A DNA stretch of 64,000 bases from Trifolium pratense. Lineage: Eukaryota > Streptophyta > Magnoliopsida > Fabales > Fabaceae. The notes under the pieces are model-generated. The model was not told the DNA's origin. It saw only the letters and a list, made by a program, of their open reading frames with translations, and ran no database searches. Location: assembly GCF_020283565.1 (NCBI RefSeq), contig NC_060060.1, positions 59,257,257 to 59,321,256 of the forward strand, given 5' to 3'. Below, piece after piece: positions 13,090-23,934 of the stretch; the first letter of the stretch is position 1, and each line of letters begins with the position of its first letter. A program made the position numbers and the translations under genes.

Positions 13090-14743
13090 CTTTTTTATGA
13101 AAGTGTGCATTAACAATTTTAGTAGTATGAAGGAGCCCTAGGAGTAGATAAACAGATTTCATGCCAAACTTTTCTTTCTTTGATGAAAATTTCATACGCG
13201 CTGACTTTGATTACATCTCTCAGTTTTTCTTTTTAGCGAAGAAATAGACAAAGAAAACCCTATGATATTTTTTTGGGGTTACGCCTACTATACAGTACAG
13301 TATATGATTTTTTAAAAGCAATTGATGACAGCGCAACAACCTAAAAAAGCTGAGTATCTTTGTAAGATTAGCATTTTTTAACATAATGATTGGTTTAGAA
13401 ATTATATTCATAGTTGGAAAAAAAATAGTCAAGATCACCCATAGTCCCATATATATTCGGAGGAAAATGTGAACACCAAGCCACTACCCAACGTGGTTGT
13501 TGACGTAATCATGATGAATAATTAGAAATTACTAGTACTAGCTAGGTCTTAAGTAATTAATTAATTAATCAAATCACATTGCTTAATTAGATTTTCCGGG
13601 TGAATAGCATAGAGGACAAATGTGATGACTTAATGGGTCGATGAATACACGCCAAGTGTGTATGAAGTTTGAAGTTGAACCACAACTATCCACCAAACTT
13701 GCTACCATATTCCTTATCATAATAAAAAAAGAAACCCCACCATTAAGAAACCAAAGGCAAAGCAACTAGATCTATTTCTTTTTTGAACAAAGATCTAAAA
13801 TTAAACGGCATAAATAACAGAAAAACAAAGCCAAAAATGTTTAGTCCCTTTCCTAGGTCCATGTCCCTCCTTAGAGCAATTCCCATGAATATAATTTATA
13901 AAACTCATTTGGATAGTTTATCTCTTATTTAATGGATTTTAGTGTGCTACATTACATTTAGGGTTTTAATTTCATCCTCCTACATATAAAAAAATTTAGT
14001 TGAAAGAAGACAACTTATTTTAAGTTTCCACGACAATTAATTGCAGTTAAAATTTGTACTTAGCTATAAAAATAAAAATCGTACACCCACAAATATATAT
14101 TAGATTTCTTAAAGTTAATATTTCTTTTGCGTAGGGCCAAACTAAAAGGCAAAAAAGAAAGAAAGTCTATGTTTATCTTTATTCCAAATTCCTACCGTGT
14201 CTTTCACGCTAGCAGCAACTTCCAACAAATTAACAGCTATCTCTTTTCTTCTTCTTTTTTTTTTTTTTTTTTAATTAAGAACCGCTCTCTACTTTAAAGC
14301 ATTCACATATCATCATAAGAATGGAATTTATTTTGATACAATCATCATAAGATTGAAATTACAACGAAATAGAATGATATACAATGATCATATGATTGAA
14401 ATTTATTCTATAAAAAAAGATTGAAATTTACTAAAAAAAAAAATCATATAAGATTGATACTACGAAAGAAAATTACACACACATGAATATTATTAATTTT
14501 GATTGAGGATACACGCAATATTATTATTGGCAAATTATACACATTATTCTTCACATCACAATATAATTCTCTTAAATTTTTTCCATTGATATCAATCAAT
14601 TATACCCAAACATAATCTAAAATTCAAGATCCAACATTTTCTTACTAAATCATATCAACACCATTGGAGAAAAACAAAAGAAAATACATAAAAGAGTCAT
14701 GTGTACGTAATAATTTGCTCAAACTAGTAATAACAATATTGAA
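13090..14743. other. Intergenic, 3' of the SAUR gene
   Basis: AT-rich, with A/T homopolymers near 14255-14275. No exon, RNA gene or complete transposon recognised. The part next to 14744 would hold the SAUR 3' UTR. Confidence 0.45.
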
Positions 14744-15091
14744 TCAAACTTTAAAACACCAAGCATGGTGATGGTGGTGAGATTTCTCCATATCAATCAA
14801 TCCTTGAACCGTGCGAAATTGTTCGACGTGGCAAGGAATGGTGATAGGTCCTTTTTGCTTGAATCCATATTCTTCTTCAGATTCTTTCAACAATTGCATG
14901 AACAATGGATGGTTAATGTAAACCAATGGTATCACAAATTTTTGTTGCTCTTCTCCTTGACCAACCATCACAGCCAAGTATCCTTTTGGAATGTCCTTAT
15001 TTTTTTCATGATGATGATGAAAATTGAGACGAGGAATGTGTAAATGAAAACTCAAGTGGTGGTGATGATGATTACCACTAATTATCCCCAT
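14744..15091 (-). CDS. SAUR-family protein (small auxin-up RNA), His-rich type
   Basis: Single-exon gene for 115 aa, typical of SAUR proteins, which in studied members inhibit PP2C.D phosphatases and so promote plasma-membrane H+-ATPase activity and cell expansion. The SAUR core is clear: DIPKGYLAVMVGQGEEQQ, then FVIPLVYINHPLFMQLLKES, EEEYGF and GPITIPCHVEQF. Both ends are histidine-rich (HHHHHL near the N terminus, HHHHH followed by AWCFKV at the C terminus). I chose the ATG at 15091-15089, giving MGIISGNHHHHH, because it starts like other His-rich SAURs as I remember them. An in-frame ATG at 15145 would add 18 mostly hydrophobic residues (133 aa), which would resemble a membrane anchor and cannot be excluded. 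Expression is likely auxin-controlled by family, but no specific auxin element was assigned. Confidence 0.92.
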   Translation of the reverse strand: MGIISGNHHHHHLSFHLHIPRLNFHHHHEKNKDIPKGYLAVMVGQGEEQQKFVIPLVYINHPLFMQLLKESEEEYGFKQKGPITIPCHVEQFRTVQGLIDMEKSHHHHHAWCFKV

Positions 15092-15364
15092 AACTAAGAA
15101 CAAAAAAGGAAAAATAATAAGAAGTGTATTGAATTTGAACCTCAAGTAGTGTGGTTAAACAATGATCAATTGGTTTTTATGGGAGATTTTTTGTTATAAG
15201 AAAACAAAAGAGAAAGGCCAAGGATCAGAAGATGATATAGTAAGATTGAAGAGAGTTAAGGAAGAGTCGGTGAGAGATCTTGGGATATTGCTCATGATAA
15301 ATTGAAAACAAAATACATAACAAAAAAAAGGATTGATGAGGAAGGATAGGAGACTTGGTTAGAG

Positions 15365-15375
15365 TATATATATAG
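15365..15375 (-). promoter_or_regulatory. TATA box of the SAUR gene
   Basis: On the - strand the sequence reads CCCCCTATATATATACTC, a strong TATA box about 275 bp upstream of the chosen ATG. It implies a transcription start near 15335 and a 5' leader of roughly 240 bp. Orientation and spacing fit the SAUR gene. Confidence 0.65.
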
Positions 15376-16704
15376 GGGGAAAGGTAAGATTAGGTTGAGG
15401 TGTCAAGTATTGATGTTTTAGTGTGAAAAGGGTGTATTTTTGTTGTGGTGGGTCATTAATATTTTAATTTTTTTTTTGTTTGTATTATATTGTTTTTAAT
15501 ATAAATATCATGATGATGAGGATGATTCTAGGGTTTGCTTAAGGTGTACACAAAGATTTGTTCTCGAAAGGAAGTGATAGAGAAATAATCCCAAAAAATT
15601 TGGAGAGTTGTATGTATCTTTTAATTTTAATTTAAGATTTTTTATATATAATTTTTTCTTTTTGATACATAGATAAAATAACAAATCTACTCTCTCACAC
15701 ATACACCTAATTGCACATTAATAAAATGACACGAGTCTCTTCTAGTTTAATCAAGATTCTGGTTCGATATCTGGATTGGACATACAACAGTTAAACTCTT
15801 GACGCATGAGAGTTTGTCATTCATTTGATTCGACAAAGTTCGAGACATCAATTTCTGATATGACAATTTCTTGACAGTTGAGCTAAAACTTGTAGACGAT
15901 AGAAATTTACTTTAAGATTAAATATCAAGATCATTTTATTATCATTTGAAGGGTGATATTGATCATACACACGTCTAATTTATATTGGGTAGTTAACTAG
16001 GGAAGAATATATTCAGTGTAGTTAAAATTAATGCTAATTAATTGTTCTTTTATTTTTGATTCACATGGAAATTTGAATTCGGTAAGGGAAGGTTAGCATG
16101 AATTTGCAGGATACACACATGGAAAGAGTTACAATTTGAATTGAATTAAATACTAAGAATAGTAATATAATGCTTGATGTTGAAATGAATTATTTTTTAA
16201 ATAAATATTTTTAATCAACTATTTTTTTTAAAAATCAACTCAAAATGTACTACTGACTAATATTGATTAAAATGTAACCAAATTTTTTTTGATTAAAACA
16301 ATTTTATTTAAAAAAAATTAAAACAATTTTAATATTAATATTATTTTTAACTTTTAACTGATTTCGTCGATAGGCACGGGGCGGCCCAATGCCATGTGTC
16401 ATATGGGCCATGGTATATGGCCTCTTAAAAACTCTTAAAATGAGGGCCTAAAAAAATATATAGTATAATAGTATTAATAAATTAGAGGGTGTAAAAATTA
16501 ATTATATTACAACAAATTGCAAGGCCTAATAGTCAGACCCAATAGAAATAGAAAGATTTAATGGATTAACATTGATAGCAATTGAGAATCATCTCTTGAA
16601 AGACATAAAATATAAAGACTTGATTGGTGAATTTGCTTAAAAAAATGTTAGAAGAATGATTTGTTTTTTAAGTAGTTAAAATGTATTTTGTTGTTATTAT
16701 TATG
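15376..16704. other. Intergenic, upstream of SAUR
   Basis: AT-rich. The segment 15720-15870 has a GGTTCGAT-like box and could be a worn SINE, but I cannot define ends. Nothing else recognised. Confidence 0.4.
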
Positions 16705-16845
16705 CCCCGTTTGACCCTACTTATTTTCCACTTTTCTACCTCTCCTTAAAAGAAAATAGGGAAGTAGAAAATTGTATTTGGCCTATTTCTCCTTAAAATA
16801 ATTAGAGAAATAAAGTAAAGAAGTAGAAAATAGGGCCAAACGGGG
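16705..16845. mobile_element. Short MITE with CCCCGTTTG termini
   Basis: The left end CCCCGTTTGACCCT pairs with the right end AGGGCCAAACGGGG. The inner sequence (TATTTTC, AGTAGAAAAT) is also partly self-complementary. At 141 bp with no coding potential it resembles a hAT-type MITE. Confidence 0.6.
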
Positions 16846-17870
16846 TCTTAGACTATAAATCTTTTTTATGTTAATTATAAGAACAATTATTTTATTTTTT
16901 TATGTTTTTTTTTATAATTTAAATCGATGATGGTTTTAAAAAAAAAGTTACATTTTTTTATTAAAAATCCGCTTTTATATTTTGCACATAGCCTTCAAAA
17001 ACTCAGAGATGCCCTGTATAGGTACATCAAGTTTCCTTATTGTTCAATCTAATTTTTTTTTTGTTGATAGGCAAAATGGCAAAGCCATTGAAAACTCACA
17101 TAGAAAATGGAATTATTCAATCTCATTTAACTTGTTTTCTTTTATTTTTCATAGGAAAATTTTCCCCAACATATATTATGGGATAGATAGAATGGTAGAT
17201 TACGGCAGGCTTCATCTACAATTGTTGTAGTTACTAATTATTAGTTAAGCTAGGAATCTTTCTTTTTCTTTTTTCTTTCCTTCCTCTCAGACTTTTTTTT
17301 TTTTTGTGGATAGATCTCAAAGAATTTTATTGTTGTGAATAGGATATCCCTTTCTGCAACTACAAAGATTAATCTATCAAATTTGGTAGGATTATAATAG
17401 GCGGCAAATTTTTTCTAAAGATATTAACTAACATTGCAGTTTTAGATCTGAATTTAAACTCACAATCTATATATCTAGTTAATTTGTCTATCAACCAAAA
17501 ATATATATTTATATATATTTGAAAATATCATTACCTCTTCAAAGATTTTATCAACGTAGAGACATTATATGTAATATGCAAATATCAGAGTTCGAGCATC
17601 GGTACTCCCATTTATTTAGTCTAAAAAGTTAAATTCTAACTATTAAGCTAGATTAAAAAAAAATCTAGCAACAAAATAATATCATTTTTTAAAAAGATAT
17701 AAAATAAAAACTACTACAACAGAATGAATCGAGGGGTACACATTCCCCGAATGTCAGCAGACAGTAAAACAGTTGTCTCGAACAAGCATCATGATGAATA
17801 AAATTACAATCAAACATGCCACCCATATTAGGCAAAGCATATATGCACATTGGTTTGCCTCTCTATACGT
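16846..17870. other. Intergenic, no gene seen
   Basis: AT-rich DNA. A fragment around 17600 (GAGTTCGAGCATCGGTACTCC) resembles a SINE B-box region but has no recognisable partner box or tail. Confidence 0.35.
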
Positions 17871-17871
17871 A

Positions 17872-18123
17872 CTCCATCCGTCCCAAATATATAAGCAAAA
17901 GTTGGTCAACAAAAGTGAATGTATTTAGTCAAAATATTTAACCAAATACTCCCTCTGTCCCAAAATATAAGCAAAAACGAGTAAAAAAAGAATGAATTTG
18001 GTCCAAATTTTGAATCAAATACATCAATTTTATTTGACTCACTTTTGCTTATATTTTAGAACGAAAAGTGTACTTGACATTTATTTAACTCATTTTTGAT
18101 TATATTTTGGGACGGAGGGAGTA
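17872..18123. mobile_element. Stowaway-type MITE next to a truncated second copy
   Basis: A complete element spans 17949-18121. It starts CTCCCTCTGTCCCAAAATAT, ends with the complementary ATATTTTGGGACGGAGGGAG, and is flanked by TA on both sides. Directly before it (17872-17947) is the left half of a related element beginning CTCCATCCGTCCCAAATAT. The termini match the Stowaway (Tc1/mariner) consensus CTCCCTCCGTCCC with TA target duplication. Confidence 0.8.
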
Positions 18124-19200
18124 CCTGAAAATTGCACCAATAAGAGGTGAATTTTAGTCATATGTATCGTGAAATATATGTGTGCAGATGGATTAATGAA
18201 TATTGGGCGTGGGGTAGTATGGACTTGATTGTTTATGATTCATGGTCTGAGCTAATTAGAAAGAAGTTTCTTGATGATGTAAAAGGAGTTATTATTCCTC
18301 ATTTAGTTTATTGTTAGTTTCGTCTTCTTGGACTATGGCTTGTTTTTCTTTCTTTCAAATAAAACTTCTTGCCGTCTTTTAAATTTAATATTTTCAACAA
18401 GTTAGCCCTTAACTTAAGTTTTTATACGCATTATAAAAAAATAACAAATAAAAAAAAAATTGTATTTCAATTTTTATAAATGTAAAGTAAAAAAAAGAAT
18501 TGTGAGGGATGGAGTATAGGTTATTGCCCCTACTAATTGGCATTGCCTTGAATTTAGGGGCACAAATCTCCTGATGATGGGGCCTGAACCTTGGGCCCCT
18601 ACTAATTTTTTTTGTATCTTCCCTTATATTTTGATACAATGATATTCTAAGGTAACATTCAGACTATGATAGATACTTTTTTATTTTTTTGTTATTATTG
18701 TTCATTGATATTCTAAAGTAGATGTAAAACTAAAATGTACATTACAAAAAAAAATTGCTCCGTAGCCGCAGTTATTCGACTTGTGGGTGAAGAATTGCAT
18801 TTGCCATGGTTTAACTGTGGCTAAATTAATCTGTTAAGACACACACTTTTCTCTCTCGTGTTTTCGCTTCTCATTCCCAATTTCTCATTTTTCCTCTTCA
18901 ACATTTCCACGCTCTCAATTTCCCTAACAGTGAATCGCTCTTCATCATTGAGAAAAGAATTGTTCTTCGTTTTACGGTGACATTTTTGTTTTTTTACAAA
19001 TTTCATATTACTACATTTCTTAATATCCATGAAAATTTTATAAGGTATTATTAAAGAGATAGAGAGAGTAGTTTTAATACTCCTTTCGTCCCATAATATA
19101 AGTAAAAAAAATATTTTCACACTTATTAAGAAAACTAAAATATGATAATTTCAATGATGACTTTTTGTGTTTTTGTTGAAATAAGTTTCATGGGAAGATA

Positions 19201-19321
19201 CTCCCTCCGTCCCAAAATATAAGGGAAAATTGGTCAACCAAAGTTGATGTATCTAGTCCAAATTTTTAACCAAATACATCAACTTTCTTTGACCAATTTT
19301 CCCTTATATTTTGGGACAGAG
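19201..19321. mobile_element. Stowaway MITE
   Basis: 121 bp with termini CTCCCTCCGTCCCAAAATAT and ATATTTTGGGACAGAG, flanked by TA dinucleotides. The arms (GGGAAAATTGGTCAA...TTGACCAATTTTCCC) make it an almost complete palindrome. A half-element of the same family (TCGTCCCATAATATAAG) lies at about 19085-19135. Confidence 0.85.
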
Positions 19322-19569
19322 TAGTATAAAAAAAGTTTTTATTAGTTATTGATTATGGGGAAAAGAAGAGAGAGAATAAATTAAGTAAAAGTTTATCTTG
19401 AAAATGATAAAAGTTGGTTTTTTGGCTTAAAATTTGGGATATGAAAAAGTAATTTCTTTTTGCTTATAATATCATTTAATCAAAATTAACAAAATAAGTC
19501 AACTGGTATTTTTGGAACAAACAGAAAAAGTCAATAGTATTTTGTTAAATTTCCACCAACAGCTCGTGG

Positions 19570-20217
19570 TACCTACTATATGGACAAATGAAAATATGGA
19601 AAACAGAGGATAATGGTGCTGATGTAGTGGTTTTGGATTTGGTGCCGCCGGTGTGTAGTTGTCGTGTGTGATTAATTCTCTCGATTCTCTCGATACTTGA
19701 TTTTTCTGACCACTTTTAAATCTGTTTAGATTTGCAGGATTCTTTCTTGAGTCTCTGCTGGTTTTTAAATCTGTTGAGATTTGCAGGCTTCTTTGTATTG
19801 GAATTGGATTTTTTCACCAGCGGCATTTCGGTAGTTTGGAAGCGAACTGCGAGCTGGAACTTATCTGCCTAGACTTTTTTTTCTACCATTGTCACATCAA
19901 TTTTTGGCTCGCGGAGATGCATTTTGGATTTTGATGGACCGATCACTTTTGCTTCGAGATTGGGAGTTAGAGTCTTGTGTCATTTCTTTGGGTTGTTTTG
20001 GTGTATTCTTTGGTAGTCTGGAGGCTGAGAGGGTCTTTCTGAGTATGAGATTAGAAATGAACCTCTATTAGGTGGTGTCGATTTTGGTTTTCTTCATTGT
20101 TGTTCCGCTTATATACGGCGTTTTTATTTTTGTAATTCCGTTTCGTCCGTCCTCTGTTCGTCTTGTACAGAGACTGGTTATTTTTTTTTAAAAATATTTT
20201 GCTGTTAAAAAAAAAAG
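19570..20217 (+). other. Possible LINE 3'-end remnant
   Basis: This stretch is less AT-rich than its surroundings, contains a repeated TTTTAAATCTGTTTAGATTTGCAGG motif (two copies about 60-70 bp apart, differing slightly), and ends in TTTTGCTGTTAAAAAAAAAA, like the tail of a plant LINE 3' end. No protein domain is detectable, so this is a weak call. Confidence 0.25.
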
Positions 20218-20935
20218 TAATTCCATTAATATTTCAGGCATATATAATGGAGGATATTTGCTTTCCACTTTTTTGTCAAAAAAGCAAAATGATTGCAAGG
20301 CATAAAATTAGATAATGGAGCTGACCCAAACCTTCTCTCTAGTAAATTCCAGCCTATCTTATTTACAGATGGTGCCTTCTAGTTCCACAATTTTGTGATT
20401 TTAGGATTCGATTTTTCTAAGAAAAAGAGAATATGTAGGACAGCTAACTTAATTATAAATGGAATAATTCTTGCAACATTTTTTTTGTTGAGGATTTTGT
20501 TTAAAAAAGGAGTGAGTGTTTTCAAGAATAATTTATTTTCCAATGAATTTCCTCTACATTTTATTTAAGGTGTATAGAACACTAAATATGAATATTTATT
20601 ATAGATGAGATTTGAAATTCACCAAAGTGTAAAAGTCAAATTTCTTTTGGAAAATTCAACTCCGTTGATTTTATAAAATACCTTAAATTTGTTTTGTGAG
20701 TTGGAAGTTGTGAGAGACATTACACTATAAATGTAGGAGGCTGAGTTCGAGCTTCTGTCATCTCACTTATTCATTTTGAGGGTGAAATTTCTAGCAGTTA
20801 GGCAACGTGACAAAAAAAAAGGATTTAAATGATATTACCTCAGTCCCTAATTATAAGACTCTGTTTGACAAAAATATACTATTCATTTATCATGTTTTGA
20901 CCGTATTTTTTTAATAATATATAAATGTAAATATT

Positions 20936-22243
20936 TGTTGGTGTAAGCCCTAGAGGCCAATTATTTATAATTGCATGATACTTGTATTGGATATTTTACT
21001 TATTAAATAAAGGCTTTTCTTTATTATGTTTATGTGTTAAATAATAATAGAGTCCCTAGAATAGTAAGTTCATTGTATGGAACGTTAAGTATGACTTAAT
21101 CGTGAGATTCCATCACATATAAGAACACTATTCTTAAACATATCCATAGTCAAGCTTTATTGTGAAATGGGATAACGTTAAAGCATAAAGACTATTATGT
21201 TGGTAGACTGATGATCATATCTCACTGATCATGGATAATGAGTTATCAAGTCTTCACATAGATATAAATGTTAAGGGTAACTTTATATCGGATTGACCCA
21301 CCATGAGAATACTACATAGAGTGTTATGAAATGTCATAAGTTTTCTCATAGTGATAAAAGGTGTATTCCACCCTTCGACCTGAAACCACTATGTACCCTA
21401 GATGCAGGAGTGTAATACCTTGTTGCCATTCAAACATTATCCGTAACTGGATAATTATAAAGTTGGTTGATGGGTATCTCACGAATCATGCTGAGGGACA
21501 TGAGTGACCTAGATGGAATTTGTCCCTCCTACATAACGGGAGATATGTCTATGGGCCCAATATTGAACTAGACAAGGATGACATACTATGCCTTGTGTTC
21601 AATATAGACATGAGGACAAAAGGGTAATTGTGCACAAGATATTTATCACGAAAAGGTTAGTCAGATCACGTGACATTCCTATGACTTGGGTAACAATGAT
21701 GTGTTGCTAGATACCGCTCACTGTTTATAATATTACGATTAATATTATTGCCAACGTCATAAGAACCTACAGGGTCACACACATAAGGACAGTTAAGAAG
21801 GAAAAAATAAGTAAGACTTATTGCGAGGGTGCAGTTAGTGACAAACGGTTATTGGGCTTGAGAAGCCCAATTTCGTGTAAACTAAAGACCTCATAAGAAA
21901 CTCTATAAATAGAGCCTTATGAGGTTCAGAATTTATGTTTTTCTAACCCTAACTGAATTTAGAGAAATTCTGAATTTCTCTAAACCCTAAACCGCACAAA
22001 ATTCCCTCAGCCTTCATCGAAGAACAGCTAGCACTGTGAGATCGGAGGTTCCTGTTCGTGTGGACTGAGTGGAGGTGCTGCAAGTGCGGTGCTTGTGATC
22101 AAGAAAGGCGGCCACAGATTTGTTCTTCAAAGGTAATATTCTAGACCTGATTATGCTCATTCACAAGAATCCATTGATGGGAAATTTTAATTTTAAAATT
22201 CCGCTGCGTTTATAAAAGTGTTTTATGAATCGATTTCCCAACA
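20936..22243 (+). repeat. 5' LTR of the copia element
   Basis: Begins TGTTGGTGTAAGCCC and ends GATTTCCCAACA. A TATA box, CTCTATAAATAGAG, sits at about 21901-21914, so transcription should start near 21935-21945. Differences from the 3' LTR seen by eye: CCTTCGACC versus CCTTTGACC, ATGACTTGG versus ATGATTTGG, GCGAGGG versus GCGGGGG, TTTATGTT versus TTTACGTT. Confidence 0.97.
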
Positions 22244-22244
22244 G

Positions 22245-22257
22245 TGGTATCAGAGCC
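22245..22257 (+). promoter_or_regulatory. Primer-binding site
   Basis: TGGTATCAGAGCC begins two bases after the 5' LTR end. It is complementary to the 3' end of initiator methionine tRNA, the usual primer for minus-strand synthesis in plant copia elements. Confidence 0.95.
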
Positions 22258-22476
22258 ACTTGTGAAACCATGAATCGGTTTGCTGTTTTATTACTATTTT
22301 ATTAATATGATTTTGAATCGGTATTAATAATAAGAACAACAAGGATTAATAAAATTTGATTGATCGGTTTTAAAATATATATGTGATATATATTTCTGAT
22401 ACGACGCATCGGTGTATGTGATACATTGATCGTGTCATTCATTCGAATGTTTAAGTGATTGGCGTTTAATTTGGAT

Positions 22477-22906
22477 GATTGTGAGCGTGAGCTTCGGAAC
22501 CGTTTATGGTGAAGCATCATATATCCGATCGTTCATATAGAACTAGCAGTCCTGAAACGTTTTGATGAATGGTAGTTGTATTAGGGTTTATAACAATACA
22601 AGTGTTGTGTTGTTATACAAACAGAACATATTGTTCGTTGAAAGTTTTAAGTGATTGTCGTGAGCATGGATGATTGTGAGCGTGAGCTTCGGAACCGATA
22701 ACTGGTGAAGCATCATATATCCAATCGTCTATGGTGAACAAAATCCTGAAACGTTTTGATGAATGATTACTGTAACAATACAAGGGTTGTGTTGTTATAA
22801 AAACAGAGTACGGCTAGGGTTTGTATCTGAAGCATCAAGTGTTGGTGCGATTAGGATTCATTGATGAAGTGTTCATCGAAATTTAGCTTCCGGGGCTCCG
22901 CCCCGG
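22477..22906 (+). repeat. Leader direct repeats and GC-rich hairpin of the copia element
   Basis: Within the 1.7-kb untranslated leader (22258-23934) a block of about 140-150 bp is repeated (about 22477-22627 and 22671-22808). Both copies contain GTGAGCGTGAGCTTCGGAAC, GAAGCATCATATATCC and CCTGAAACGTTTTGATGAATG. It is followed by CCGGGGCTCCGCCCCGG (22890-22906), a perfect 7-bp stem with a 3-nt loop inside a GC island that stands out from the AT-rich element. A role in packaging, dimerisation or translation is only inference. Confidence 0.75.
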
Positions 22907-23934
22907 AGGCCCCGCGCGGAACCCCCGGCTAAATCTGCGTAAGGTGATCAATCATGGTGTTTTATTAATTGGACTAATGTAATAATAATAAATTGTGTGT
23001 TTATTGTTATTAAAGTTGCATGATGAATGGTTATGGCCTTAGTTCTTCTTTTCGTTTTATTTGGGATTTTAAATACGGCCTGCGTGTCGTGCCTCTCTTA
23101 TATTTTCTTGATGTAATTTCTTTTCTCATCTCACTCCCTCGTATGAACACGAGTTTCTTGTAGTGATGTAATATAAGATTAGCAAATAGGACAGGAAGGA
23201 CATCAATGAAGATCTATCTTGGAGAAGTATAGGTCGTTCTTAGATATAGCATAGGTTCTCTCATTTGCTTGAGGGAACAATCACGCTAGGGGCCATAACC
23301 ATATCATTTTATTATATTATGTATGTTGATGCATGTTATGTATGGAGTGACGTCATTGTATGTAAGCCGTGGTAAGGTGAGATCAAATTAATTATAAAAG
23401 CCCTCAAAGGAATTTATATTAAGTTTTATTGCTTTCCAACGAATAGCGCCCTTCAAGATCAATATCGATCAATGTAGGTTTTGCCAACGCGAAGTGCATT
23501 GTCAATATTGATAAGTTGCGGTGAGGTAATTTATTTATCCGATCGCTATTTAATGGGTCTAACTTAACTAAAGAAAATATAATAAGATTATATGACTTTA
23601 GAAGCAAGTATTGGGTTATTCCATGTGATGGATTAGAATAAGTGTTATTCACCCAATAGAAAGGATATGAGAGTTGTATGAGATACAATTGGAAAGGAGT
23701 TTCCTACCTAAATAACTAAGTTTTGTGTAATCAGCCCAACGCTGACTTAAAACGAAGTGAAATGTGGATCTCATTCTCACTAGAAAATCTTCCAACGAGA
23801 TTTTCCGAATCAAATGTCGAGGGTCATTTGTTTTGAGTAAAATAGTGAGAGAGCATGTTTAATTAAAGGCCTAATTAAATGTGTATTAAAATTGTTCAAT
23901 ACTTATATTTTCACTTTTACAATTGTAGATCACC

